Shown piece by piece: positions 47,567 to 55,742 of a stretch of DNA of 64,000 bases (position 1 is the stretch's first letter; every line of letters begins with the position of its first letter). The notes under the pieces were generated by a model. That model was not told the DNA's origin. It saw nothing but the letters and a program-made list of their open reading frames with translations, and searched no databases. This DNA comes from Manganitrophus sp963718695 (GTDB lineage Bacteria > Nitrospirota > Nitrospiria > SBBL01 > Manganitrophaceae): the NCBI GenBank assembly GCA_963718695.1, contig OY970371.1:4464001-4528000 (forward strand), read 5' to 3'. Both the position numbers and the translations under genes were made by a program.

Positions 47567-49033
47567 TTATTCCCGAGCAAAGACAATCTCGAAATTGCCG
47601 AGGGTTGCATCCTCCCAGGAGGCTAACAAGGTCCCATCGGCGGCGGCGATAATGCTCGGGTTTGCTGCGGAGCCTGCCGTCTCGATATTGGAAGAAGAGC
47701 TGAATGTATCCCCGCCGTCTTCTGATTTTCTAAAGACCATCCCTGCGAGGCCGGGAGTGCTCTCCATCCAAGCAACATAGATGAATAATCCCGAGACGGA
47801 GATCCGAGGGCTATTGGAGTGGCCGGCCGTGTTCGAAAAGTTACTCTGGGCACAATTGTTCGCGTCAGTAAATTGGTCTCCCTGGTTTTCCGAGCGGACG
47901 AGAAGAATCTCCGATCGGGTCAGAGGATCAATGGCATTGTTATCCTGAATGGCAGGACACCGCTCAGGAGCGCCCTCCCAGACCAGGTAGACCTGGGTTC
48001 CTTCTGCGGCCAGGCTCGGTCGGCTCGACCCTTTAATGAAACCGGAGAGGACCGTCGCTGGTTGATCCAGCGCGGGACTGAAAGCTGAACCGAGTGGATC
48101 AGTTAATTTTCTGAAAAAAACTTTTGAATGCGCTACCGGTAGAGGCTGAGGCTGGGGGACGTCTTCCCATGCGATGTAAACTCTGTCTGCCGTTGCGGCC
48201 AATGTTGGGGCGAATGAAGGAGAGGGGGTGCTTTCCGTCTTTGGCCCCGAGAGGACGAGGGGGGTAGGGTCGAATACGACGCCGCCATCTGTCGATCTCA
48301 CCATCTTAATTTCTGAATTGATGATCCGAAATGTTTTGGAGGGAGGATTGCGTGAGTTATCGATCTCGAACTGATAGACCCTCGACTCTCCCCACGCAAC
48401 GAAGACATTCGAGCCGGAAGCAACAACGGTCGGTAATTGTGAAGGGCAGGGGTCGTCCCCCGGTGTGTCGGTATTGTTTCTGCAATTCTGAGTCGGATCG
48501 GAAAGTCTCAAGCCAGTCTCACTTAAAGGAGGAGACCAGGTGAAGGTGCCGTTCACATCTTCGCCGCGTCTGTAAAAAATATCAAATTCATTTGCCTCGA
48601 CGTTGGTTGGAACCGTCTCTTCCCAGACCACATAGACAAAATTCCCCGACGCGGCGATCTGGGGATTGCCCGAGAAGACGGCGGTCTGTGAAACATTGAC
48701 CGGTGCGCCGAACGTGGCGCCGCTGTCTCCGGAGCGGGAGAGGAAGACCTCCATGTTCTGTTCGCCGACATGTTCCTGCCAGACGACATACAGGGTCTCT
48801 CCGGACGCGGCGCTGTCGGGGGCAATGGAGAGGGCCTCGGTATTGGAAAGGTTGATCACATGGGCCGGAAGCTCGGGAGAAGAGGGTTGATTCTCCCCTT
48901 TGCAACCGGAGAGGACGAAGAGGATGCCGATCAGGAATGGGATTAAAAAAGGGGAGTGCGGTTTAAAGAGTGCGGAATGGAAAGACGAATGAGAGGGGCT
49001 TTCACTCCGCATCCCGTACTCCGCATTCCGCAT
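47567..49033 (-). CDS. Lipoprotein with BNR/sialidase-like propeller repeats
   Basis: A 488-residue protein with a lipobox (FLIGILFVLSGCKG) and six or so repeats of the type VYVVWQE...FLSRSGDSGATFG, VFVAWGES...VRSTDGGVVF, FIYVAWMES...KSEDGGDTF, which contain Asp-box S-x-D-x-G-x-x-(T/F). Probably a surface or periplasmic beta-propeller. Catalytic sialidase residues were not identified. The start is uncertain: the first codons (49033 or 49012) lie in a short GCGGAATG-type repeat, and the long N-terminus before the signal helix is atypical. Ends 15 bases after the shared terminator. Confidence 0.75.
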   Translation of the reverse strand: MRNAEYGMRSESPSHSSFHSALFKPHSPFLIPFLIGILFVLSGCKGENQPSSPELPAHVINLSNTEALSIAPDSAASGETLYVVWQEHVGEQNMEVFLSRSGDSGATFGAPVNVSQTAVFSGNPQIAASGNFVYVVWEETVPTNVEANEFDIFYRRGEDVNGTFTWSPPLSETGLRLSDPTQNCRNNTDTPGDDPCPSQLPTVVASGSNVFVAWGESRVYQFEIDNSRNPPSKTFRIINSEIKMVRSTDGGVVFDPTPLVLSGPKTESTPSPSFAPTLAATADRVYIAWEDVPQPQPLPVAHSKVFFRKLTDPLGSAFSPALDQPATVLSGFIKGSSRPSLAAEGTQVYLVWEGAPERCPAIQDNNAIDPLTRSEILLVRSENQGDQFTDANNCAQSNFSNTAGHSNSPRISVSGLFIYVAWMESTPGLAGMVFRKSEDGGDTFSSSSNIETAGSAANPSIIAAADGTLLASWEDATLGNFEIVFARE

Positions 49034-49036
49034 TCA
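48955..49036. repeat. Short imperfect repeats of a GCGGAATG/ATTCCGC word
   Basis: Copies of GTGCGG(A/T)(A/T)T, TCCGCAT and CCGCATTCC recur around the start of the propeller lipoprotein (for example GAGTGCGGAATGG and CTCCGCATTCCGCATTC). This looks like an interspersed intergenic repeat that has contributed the first codons of the gene. Confidence 0.4.
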
Positions 49037-49044
49037 GAGGGTCC

Positions 49045-50535
49045 TTATTCTTTGATCTGCGCTTTTTGAAGCCGGCCGCTGAAGTCGCGGTAGATGATCT
49101 TCCATTGGGTGTAGAGGTCGAGGGCGCCGCCCCGTCCGCCGGCGTCACGCGGTCCAAGGCCGGTCCGTTTGGTCCCGCCGAACGGCAGCTGGATCTCGGC
49201 GCCGATAGTGGAGGCGTTGATGTAAACCAACCCGGTATTCAAATCGCGCTCCGCCACGGCGGTTTTGTTGACGTCTTGTGAGTAGATCGCCGCCGAGAGG
49301 CCGAAGGGGACATCGTTGGCGATGTCGATCGCTTCCTGGAGATTCCGGGCGCGCAGGATGGCGACGACCGGGCCGAAGATCTCTTCCTGCGCGATCCGCA
49401 TCTTCGGCTGAACGTCGGTAAAAATCGTCGGCTCGATGAAATAGCCGTTGGCGTGTTTCCCCTTCTTCAGGGCATTCCCACCCAGGATTAGCTTGGCGCC
49501 TTCCTTTTTTCCGACGTCGATGTAATCGAGAATTCTACGATATTGGGCTTCGCTGATGACCGGACCGATCTGCGTTTTTTTGTCCGACCCCGGCCCGACC
49601 CTCAGTTGGGCGGCCCGTTCGGAAAACATCTTTACAAAGCGATCGTGAACCGCTTCATGAACGATCAGCCGGCTGGCGGCGGTGCAGCGCTGCCCGCTGG
49701 TTCCGAATCCCCCCCAGATCGCTCCTTCGATCGCAAGCTCGAGGTTGGCATCATCCATGACGATGATCGGATTTTTCCCGCCGGTCTCCATCGTGAAGTG
49801 TTTGTGCAGGCTGCCGCAAATGCCGGCCAGCCGCTCGCCGACCGGATTCGAGCCGGTGAACGAGACCACATCGACCTCGGGATGGCGGACCATCGGTTCG
49901 CCGGCGGTCTCTCCGAACCCGTGAATCATGTTCAGCACCCCTGGCGGGAGACCTGCTTCGATCAGGATCTCGACAAATCGGGTGGCGCAGACGGGAGTTT
50001 CCTCAGCCGGTTTAAAAACCACCGTATTCCCAGTGATGAGGGCGGGAGTCATTTTCCAGGAGGGGATGGCGATCGGGAAATTCCAGGGGGTAATCTGAGC
50101 GATCACGCCGATCGGGACCCGCACCGATTTCGCGTCTTTATTCGGAAGCTCCGAGGGGACCGTTTCGCCGGAGAGGCGTCTCCCCTCGCCGGCCATATAA
50201 TAGGTCATGTCGATCGCTTCTTGAACGTCCCCCATCGCCTCCGGCATCACCTTGCCCATCTCCCGGCAGACCAGCTCTCCGAGCTCCTTTTTCCGCTTGA
50301 CCAGAAGTTCAGCCGTCCGGTAGAGGATCTCCCCCCGATGGGGGGCCGGTGTGAGGGACCATTCGCGAAATGCCTTACGGGCGGCGGAGACCGCTTTATC
50401 GACATCCGTCGCATCGGAGTCTGCGACTGTTCCGACGAGGTCTCTGTTGTCCGCCGGGTTGCGGCTCTCAAAGGTCTTCCCGCGGGCCGCATCGACCCAT
50501 TTCCCATTGATATAATTTCGAATCTTCTCAGCCAT
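49045..50535 (-). CDS. NAD(P)-dependent aldehyde dehydrogenase
   Basis: A 496-residue ALDH. Motifs: IAQITPWNFPIAIPSWKM (cofactor region), VVSFTGSNPVGERL, catalytic Glu in METGGKNPIIV, catalytic Cys in SGQRCTAASRLIV, and EEIFGPVVAIL. Substrate not decided; ketoglutarate-semialdehyde-like and aminoadipate-semialdehyde-like dehydrogenases look similar. Start ATG at 50535 (MAEKIRNYINGKWV) follows GAAAGGGG; an extension to 50589 is less likely. Single gene on the minus strand, divergent from radA. Confidence 0.88.
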   Translation of the reverse strand: MAEKIRNYINGKWVDAARGKTFESRNPADNRDLVGTVADSDATDVDKAVSAARKAFREWSLTPAPHRGEILYRTAELLVKRKKELGELVCREMGKVMPEAMGDVQEAIDMTYYMAGEGRRLSGETVPSELPNKDAKSVRVPIGVIAQITPWNFPIAIPSWKMTPALITGNTVVFKPAEETPVCATRFVEILIEAGLPPGVLNMIHGFGETAGEPMVRHPEVDVVSFTGSNPVGERLAGICGSLHKHFTMETGGKNPIIVMDDANLELAIEGAIWGGFGTSGQRCTAASRLIVHEAVHDRFVKMFSERAAQLRVGPGSDKKTQIGPVISEAQYRRILDYIDVGKKEGAKLILGGNALKKGKHANGYFIEPTIFTDVQPKMRIAQEEIFGPVVAILRARNLQEAIDIANDVPFGLSAAIYSQDVNKTAVAERDLNTGLVYINASTIGAEIQLPFGGTKRTGLGPRDAGGRGGALDLYTQWKIIYRDFSGRLQKAQIKE

Positions 50536-50620
50536 TTCGATTCCCCTTTCAACTTTGTTAATTCTATCCAAAAAGGGTGGAAAAGACAACTGGGTGAGAG
50601 TGAGGACAGATGAGGGGGAA

Positions 50621-50678
50621 GGCGTCAGGCGCGAGTGGTAGAAGATTTAAAATCTTTTGACCTTACCCCTGACGCCTC
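50621..50678. repeat. Nested inverted repeat between the aldehyde dehydrogenase and radA
   Basis: Outer arms AGGCGTCAGG (50621-50630) and CCTGACGCCT (50669-50678); inner near-palindrome AAGATTTAAAATCTT around 50643-50657. The motif CCCCTCACGCC follows directly. No T-run. It may be an interspersed repeat or a regulatory dyad in the divergent promoter region; the rest of 50536-50760 holds no gene. Confidence 0.5.
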
Positions 50679-50760
50679 ACCCCTCACGCCTACCGTTATT
50701 TATCTTTTGATCGTTTGCTTTTTAAAAATTGATCGATTATCATGAGAAAAAGGAAGACAA

Positions 50761-52152
50761 ATGGCGAAAATAAAAACAGTCTTTTATTGCCAGGAGTGCG
50801 GCTATCAGTCGCCCAAATGGCTTGGCAAGTGTCCTGATTGCGGCGTTTGGAATTCGCTGGTCGAGGAGCGGGTCGAGCCAAACCTGGGGAAGAACCAGGA
50901 ATCCCGATGGCTGGCCCAGGGAGAGCTCGATCGGGAGATCTGGGCGCCAAAACCGATCTCCCAAATTCTTCCCGCCTCCGAGATACGGGCAAAGACCGGC
51001 TCGGCCGAGTTTGACCGAGTCTTGGGCGGGGGGATCGTCTCCGGATCGGTGGTCCTGATCGGGGGGGACCCGGGAATCGGAAAGTCGACCCTCTTGCTTC
51101 AATCGCTTAATCAAATCGGGGCAGGCCACGGCAAAGTCCTTTATGTCACCGGGGAGGAATCGCCGTCCCAAGTCAAATTGCGGGCCGACCGGCTCCAGAT
51201 CGCTTCCGATCACCTCTATATTCTTGCCGAAACCGCTTTTGAAGAAATCATCCACCACGCGCAAGCGGTCCAGCCGATCGCCATCGTCATCGATTCGATC
51301 CAAACGGTCTACACACGCCAGCTGAGCTCCGCCCCAGGAAGCGTGACGCAGATCCGGGAGGTCGCCTCTCAGTTGATGTTTTATGCCAAGCGGGCCAATG
51401 TGGCGGTCTTGATCGTCGGCCATGTCACCAAGGAAGGATCGATCGCAGGACCGCGCGTCCTGGAGCATATCGTCGATACGGTCCTCTATTTCGAGGGAGA
51501 TAAAGGCCACCCCTATCGGATCCTTCGGGCGATTAAAAACCGTTTCGGGTCGACGAACGAGCTGGGGGTCTTTGAAATGAAAGGGGCCGGCCTCGCCGAC
51601 GTTGAGAATCCCTCCGGCCTCTTCCTGGCCGAACGACCGCGCGATGCAGCCGGTTCGGTCGTCGTCGTCGCGCAGGAGGGAACCCGGCCCATTTTAATCG
51701 AACTCCAGGCGCTGGTCAGCGCTTCTTACCTCGGTACCGCGCGCCGAATGGCATTGGGGGTCGACTCGAATCGGGTCTCGCTTCTCCTCGCTATTCTGGA
51801 GAAGCGGGCCGGGCTGCATCTTGCGGGACAGGACGTTTTCATCAACGTCGTCAGTGGGATTCAGGTTGAAGAGCCGGCGATTGATCTCGGCATTGCGGCG
51901 GCGGTGGCGTCGAGCTTCCGGGAGCGTCCGGTCGATCCGGGAACGGTGGTCTTCGGAGAGGTCGGTCTGGCCGGGGAGATTCGCAGCATCCAGCAGCCGA
52001 CCCTCCGGATTCGCGAGGCGGAGAAGCTCGGATTTAAGCGGTGTATCCTTCCGAAGCGGAATCAAGAGTTGCTTCAGGAAGAGGGGGAGATCGGGAACAC
52101 ACTGGAAGTGATCGGTGTTTCGCACCTGGCCGAAGCGCTCGAATTGATCTAG
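50761..52152 (+). CDS. radA: DNA repair protein RadA
   Basis: A 463-residue RecA-like helicase that promotes branch migration in recombination. N-terminal zinc finger CQECGYQSPKWLGKCPDC, Walker A GGDPGIGKST (near residue 102), the RadA-specific AIKNRFGSTNELG (KNRFG) block, and a C-terminal Lon-like domain (DVFINVVSGIQVEEPAIDL, VFGEVGLAGEIR). AAGGAAG precedes the ATG. Followed at 17 bases by a lipoprotein gene. Confidence 0.95.
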   Translation: MAKIKTVFYCQECGYQSPKWLGKCPDCGVWNSLVEERVEPNLGKNQESRWLAQGELDREIWAPKPISQILPASEIRAKTGSAEFDRVLGGGIVSGSVVLIGGDPGIGKSTLLLQSLNQIGAGHGKVLYVTGEESPSQVKLRADRLQIASDHLYILAETAFEEIIHHAQAVQPIAIVIDSIQTVYTRQLSSAPGSVTQIREVASQLMFYAKRANVAVLIVGHVTKEGSIAGPRVLEHIVDTVLYFEGDKGHPYRILRAIKNRFGSTNELGVFEMKGAGLADVENPSGLFLAERPRDAAGSVVVVAQEGTRPILIELQALVSASYLGTARRMALGVDSNRVSLLLAILEKRAGLHLAGQDVFINVVSGIQVEEPAIDLGIAAAVASSFRERPVDPGTVVFGEVGLAGEIRSIQQPTLRIREAEKLGFKRCILPKRNQELLQEEGEIGNTLEVIGVSHLAEALELI

Positions 52153-52169
52153 TTTATCTGGGAGAAGCG

Positions 52170-52913
52170 GTGGTCCGTTCCTGGTTTTGCCTGGGGTTGG
52201 TGATGCTCCTGCTCGTATCGGGCTGCGCTAAAAAGGAGATCCGGCCCGATGGGGAGGCGGTTAAGAGAGATGCCTCTTTGGAGGAGCTCCTCACCCATTA
52301 TCAACTCCGCCGCCAGGCGTGGACCGGTTTTAAAGGTTTGGTAGAAGTCACGGCCGATTCGCAACGGCAGGGGCGTCATACCATTCAGGCGAGCTGGGTC
52401 TTTCAGGATGGAGAGACCCGGATTCGCGGGTTTAACCTTTTGGGAGGAACCCTCTTTGAATTGCGGCTGGCCGGCCCGATGGTGACCCTTCATCTTCCGT
52501 CGGAGCGCAGGACGATCGAAGCGACCCGAGCGGAGTTTGAGCAGGAAATCCAAGGGGCCATTCCAATCGGCTCTCCGACACTGATCGATTGGGTGAATCG
52601 GAGCGGACTTCCCGATCCGGCTCCGCCGTCGCTTCCGGCGCTGGAGAAGGGGAAGGATCACTTCATTCTTTACCTTTTAAGGGCGCTGCCGGGGAAGGCC
52701 GTTTTGGAAGAGAAGATTTCGATCGAGCGGACGGCGTTCCGGGTGGAGCGCGTAGATCTATTCGATATCATGGGCGCGCGGCGCGCCCGCCTGATTTTTG
52801 GGGATTACCGGAAAGTCGGGCAGCAGGATTTTCCTTTTGAAGTTCGGGCGGAGAGCGAGGGGGAGAAAGTGGCGCTCCGTTTCCGGGAAATCTCTCCGAT
52901 GGCTCCAGAGTAA
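52170..52913 (+). CDS. LolB-like/DUF4292-type lipoprotein
   Basis: A 247-residue lipoprotein (signal and lipobox VRSWFCLGLVMLLLVSGCAK). The mature part looks like an eleven-stranded half-barrel of the LolA/LolB fold: WTGFKGLVEVTADS, HTIQASWVFQDGETRIRGF, RLAGPMVTLHLPSERR, FDIMGARRARLIFGDYR. It may bind lipids or lipoproteins at the outer membrane. GTG 52170 with GGGAGAA upstream; reading frame further upstream lies within radA. Between radA and tsaB, probably co-transcribed. Confidence 0.75.
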   Translation: MVRSWFCLGLVMLLLVSGCAKKEIRPDGEAVKRDASLEELLTHYQLRRQAWTGFKGLVEVTADSQRQGRHTIQASWVFQDGETRIRGFNLLGGTLFELRLAGPMVTLHLPSERRTIEATRAEFEQEIQGAIPIGSPTLIDWVNRSGLPDPAPPSLPALEKGKDHFILYLLRALPGKAVLEEKISIERTAFRVERVDLFDIMGARRARLIFGDYRKVGQQDFPFEVRAESEGEKVALRFREISPMAPE

Positions 52914-52931
52914 ACAGGACAGGGCAGAGAG

Positions 52932-53648
52932 ATGAAGATCTTATCGATTGAAACCGCCACGCTGGCCGGAGGGGTGGCCTTGATGGGGGAGGCCGGCCTG
53001 ATTGCAGAGTATCGTCTTCATGTCGAAGTGCGCCACTCTGAACGGCTCCTCTTGGCCATCGATCGACTCCTCACCGACAGCGGAACCGCAGTGGCCGATC
53101 TCGATGCGATTGCGGTCTCGATCGGTCCGGGGTCGTTCACCGGATTGCGCGTCGGCCTCGCCACGGCGAAGGGGCTTGCGATGGGAGGGCGAAAGCCGTT
53201 GGTGACCGTTCCGACGCTGGAGGCGATCGCCTCGCTCTTTCCCTATTCGAATGCGTTGATTGCGCCGATGCTCGATGCGCGGCGGCAGGAGGTCTATTGG
53301 GCGTTGTTCGACACGCAAGCGGGAAGACCGGATCGACTTCATCCCGAGGCGGCGACCTCGCCCGAGGCATTGCTCGAAGCGATCGGCCACCTCGATCAAC
53401 CGGTCCTCTTCGTCGGAGAGGGGGCGGAGAAATACAAAGCGCTTCTTTTGGCAAACCGCCCGGAGAAAACCCTCTTTGCTCCGAAAGCGCTACAGTTTCC
53501 CTCCGCAGCCAGTGTGGCGGAGCTCGGCCTCGCCCGGCTGCAAAAAGGAGAGGTTTATCCCCCCGAGGAGGTGGCTCCGTTCTATCTAAGAGTCTCAACG
53601 GCCGAATTAAACCACCGCGCGAAATCAAGCAGCCAGGGGGCCGGATAA
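52932..53648 (+). CDS. tsaB: tRNA threonylcarbamoyladenosine biosynthesis protein TsaB
   Basis: A 238-residue ASKHA-fold protein, partner of TsaD in making t6A at position 37 of ANN-decoding tRNAs. Motifs: MKILSIETAT at the N-terminus, RHSERLLLAIDRLL, IAVSIGPGSFTGLRVGLATA, and MLDARRQEVYWALFD. Normal length. Followed directly by rimI, the frequent tsaB-rimI pairing. Confidence 0.92.
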   Translation: MKILSIETATLAGGVALMGEAGLIAEYRLHVEVRHSERLLLAIDRLLTDSGTAVADLDAIAVSIGPGSFTGLRVGLATAKGLAMGGRKPLVTVPTLEAIASLFPYSNALIAPMLDARRQEVYWALFDTQAGRPDRLHPEAATSPEALLEAIGHLDQPVLFVGEGAEKYKALLLANRPEKTLFAPKALQFPSAASVAELGLARLQKGEVYPPEEVAPFYLRVSTAELNHRAKSSSQGAG

Positions 53649-53668
53649 ATGATTTTCCGGCGGAGGTG

Positions 53669-54172
53669 ATGGAATTGGATCTAAACAAGAGAGCGGCCTC
53701 GGTCCCTATTCTCTTCGATCGGATGACCCCGAGCGATGTGGAGACGATCTTAACGATCGAGCGCGCGGCTTATACCTCTCCCTGGACAAGAAGAATGTTC
53801 GAGTCCGAGCTGTGGGAGAATCCTTTCTCATTCGCCTATGTGGCGAGGGAAGAGGAGCACCGACGGATCGTCGGCTATGTTCTCTTCTGGATTGTCTATG
53901 ATGAGCTCCATTTGATGAACGTGGCGGTGGATCCCACCTGGAGAAGGCGGGCGATCGGTGAGGGGCTGGTTCGCTTCGCGCTGGAGAACGGCCGGAGGCG
54001 GGGAATCCGGATGGCCACCTTGGAGGTGCGTGCCTCTAACTTTCCGGCGCAATCGCTCTACCGCACTCTGGGTTTTTATCAGGTCGGGGTTCGGCGAAAT
54101 TACTACCGGGAGCCCCGGGAAGATGCACTCCTGCTCCAGTGCGATTTTGAGGGAGGGGGGGAAGAAGGGTAG
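53669..54172 (+). CDS. rimI: Ribosomal-protein-alanine N-acetyltransferase
   Basis: A 167-residue GNAT acetyltransferase for the N-terminal alanine of S18. Motifs: MTPSDVETILTIERAAYTSP, the acetyl-CoA loop VDPTWRRRAIGEGLV, LEVRASNFPAQSLYRTLGF and the end block VRRNYYREPREDALLL. Start: ATG 53669 has CGGAGG very close (two bases), and TTG 53675 is better spaced; both give nearly the same protein. Open frame upstream lies over tsaB and is not used. Confidence 0.88.
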   Translation: MELDLNKRAASVPILFDRMTPSDVETILTIERAAYTSPWTRRMFESELWENPFSFAYVAREEEHRRIVGYVLFWIVYDELHLMNVAVDPTWRRRAIGEGLVRFALENGRRRGIRMATLEVRASNFPAQSLYRTLGFYQVGVRRNYYREPREDALLLQCDFEGGGEEG

Positions 54173-54235
54173 AAAACGATCGGTCGTTATTGAATCTTCG
54201 GCTATACTCATTAATAACCTCATGAGGGGGAATCG

Positions 54236-54517
54236 ATGGAGAAAGAAGAAAAGATCATCGAAATGCTCCGCGAGAAAAATTGGCATTTCCGCCACCTCGA
54301 GAAATTACATGGAGAACTCGATCAATCGCTTCAACAGATGGGGCGAAGAAGGGTCTTGACTCCTCAAGAGGAGATCCAAAAGAAAGAGTTCCAGAAGAAA
54401 AAATTGGCTGCCAAGGATGAAATGGTGGAGATGGTCCGGCAAGTTAAGATGAGTGAACAGGCCGATGCCGGGAAAGGGGCCAAGCGGATCTCCAACATGA
54501 CGGCCGGAAGACACTGA
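54236..54517 (+). CDS. Small coiled-coil protein, DUF465-like
   Basis: A 93-residue, highly charged helical protein (KEEKIIEMLREKNWHFRHL, KLHGELDQSLQQMG, EEIQKKEFQKKKLAAKDEM). The pattern H-x-x-L-x-x-x-x-L and K-K-x-x-x-K-D-E-(I/M) resembles DUF465/YdcH. No enzymatic motif. ATG 54236 follows GAGGGGG. Between rimI and tatA, function unknown. Confidence 0.65.
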   Translation: MEKEEKIIEMLREKNWHFRHLEKLHGELDQSLQQMGRRRVLTPQEEIQKKEFQKKKLAAKDEMVEMVRQVKMSEQADAGKGAKRISNMTAGRH

Positions 54518-54609
54518 CGAACGAAAGAAGTCCGGTGTACGGCGTGAGATAATTTATTTCTCTCTCTGTGCCACATTCCGAAATCGAAATCTTTAGAAAA
54601 TGAGGCGCC

Positions 54610-54837
54610 TTGTTTGGGATTGGTTTTCCAGAATTGCTGCTGATCCTCGCGATCGCGCTGGTCATCCTCGGCCCCGATAAACTTCCCCAGATTGCCCGAG
54701 CGATCGGAAGAGGGCTCGGTGAGGTTCGCCGTGCGACCGAAGAGGTGCGGGCGGAGATCGAAAGGGGGGGGACAGAAGAACCCGCTCAGCCGGATGCCAA
54801 GCCCGAGAGTCCCTCGCCCCCGATAAGTGATAAATGA
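54610..54837 (+). CDS. tatA: Twin-arginine translocase subunit TatA/TatB
   Basis: A 75-residue protein: N-terminal FGIGFPELLLILAIALVILG membrane helix with the TatA/B FG-hinge, amphipathic helix PDKLPQIARAIGRGLGEVRR and an acidic/Pro-rich tail. TTG start 54610 with GAGGC upstream. Separated from tatC by 140 bases. A TatA or TatB role cannot be decided; many bacteria with one copy use a bifunctional form. At least one Tat substrate candidate is in this window (MltB at 8354). Confidence 0.9.
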   Translation: MFGIGFPELLLILAIALVILGPDKLPQIARAIGRGLGEVRRATEEVRAEIERGGTEEPAQPDAKPESPSPPISDK

Positions 54838-54977
54838 ATCCATTCGTACCGACGTGCCCTCACGCTTTTTTTTAGAAAGTCTTGACTTGATTTAAACGAA
54901 GAGGGCTGTTTCAAGCCTTGCTGCAGGATTGACCCGTATCGCTCACATAGCGGAGGAAAAGGGAGGATTGAGAAAGA

Positions 54978-55742
54978 GTGAAAAAGCCGGCCGGGAGTAA
55001 GGGGGGGGCAGAGATGCCGATCTCCGGTCATCTTCAGGAGCTTCGGAGCCGACTCGTTCGGTCGGCCCTGATCATCTCTCTTGCCTTTGGGGCGGCTTTT
55101 TATTTTTCGGATAGCCTCCTCTTTCTTCTGAAGCGTCCTCTTCATGCCGAATTGGTCTTCCTCGCTCCTGCCGAAGCTTTTTGGGCCGACCTGAAGGTTT
55201 CCCTCTTCGTGGGTCTCTTGGCGGCCCTTCCGGTCATTCTCTACGAGATTTGGCAATTCGTCGCGCCCGGTCTCCTTCCGAATGAGCGGGGATATCTTTT
55301 CCCGTTTTTGATTTTTGCGACGCTGCTCTTCTTCTCCGGGATGGCCTTCTGTTATCTCTTTGCCCTGCCGTTCGCGCTTGATTTCCTGATCGACTATGGG
55401 CGCCGAAGCGGCATCACCCCCCAGATCTCCGTTTCAATGTATATCGATTTTAATTTGAAGTTCCTCCTTGGATTTGGCATCGTCTTCGAGCTTCCGCTGG
55501 TGATGCTCCTCTTGTCGAGAGTGGGCCTGCTGACCCCCGCCTTTTTTACACAAAACCGAAAGTACGCCGTTCTTTTAGCTTTTTTGATCGCTGCGATTCT
55601 TACGCCGACGCCCGACATTTTTAACCAGTGTCTCATGGCGATCCCGTTGATTGTCCTCTACGAGGTCGGGATCATCATCGTTCGAATTTTCGGAACGAGG
55701 GTCTCGCTTCGCAAAGAAGAGCCGGGGGAGATGTCGCCATGA
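54978..55742 (+). CDS. tatC: Sec-independent translocase TatC
   Basis: A 254-residue membrane protein with six helices. Motifs: PISGHLQELRSRLVRSALII (N-terminal receptor block with Glu), LAPAEAFWADLKVSLFVGL, LPVILYEIWQFVAPGLLPNE, and the C-terminal TPTPDIFNQCLMAIPLIVLYE. It binds the twin-arginine signal. GTG start. Its stop overlaps the next gene by four bases (ATGA). Confidence 0.95.
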   Translation: MKKPAGSKGGAEMPISGHLQELRSRLVRSALIISLAFGAAFYFSDSLLFLLKRPLHAELVFLAPAEAFWADLKVSLFVGLLAALPVILYEIWQFVAPGLLPNERGYLFPFLIFATLLFFSGMAFCYLFALPFALDFLIDYGRRSGITPQISVSMYIDFNLKFLLGFGIVFELPLVMLLLSRVGLLTPAFFTQNRKYAVLLAFLIAAILTPTPDIFNQCLMAIPLIVLYEVGIIIVRIFGTRVSLRKEEPGEMSP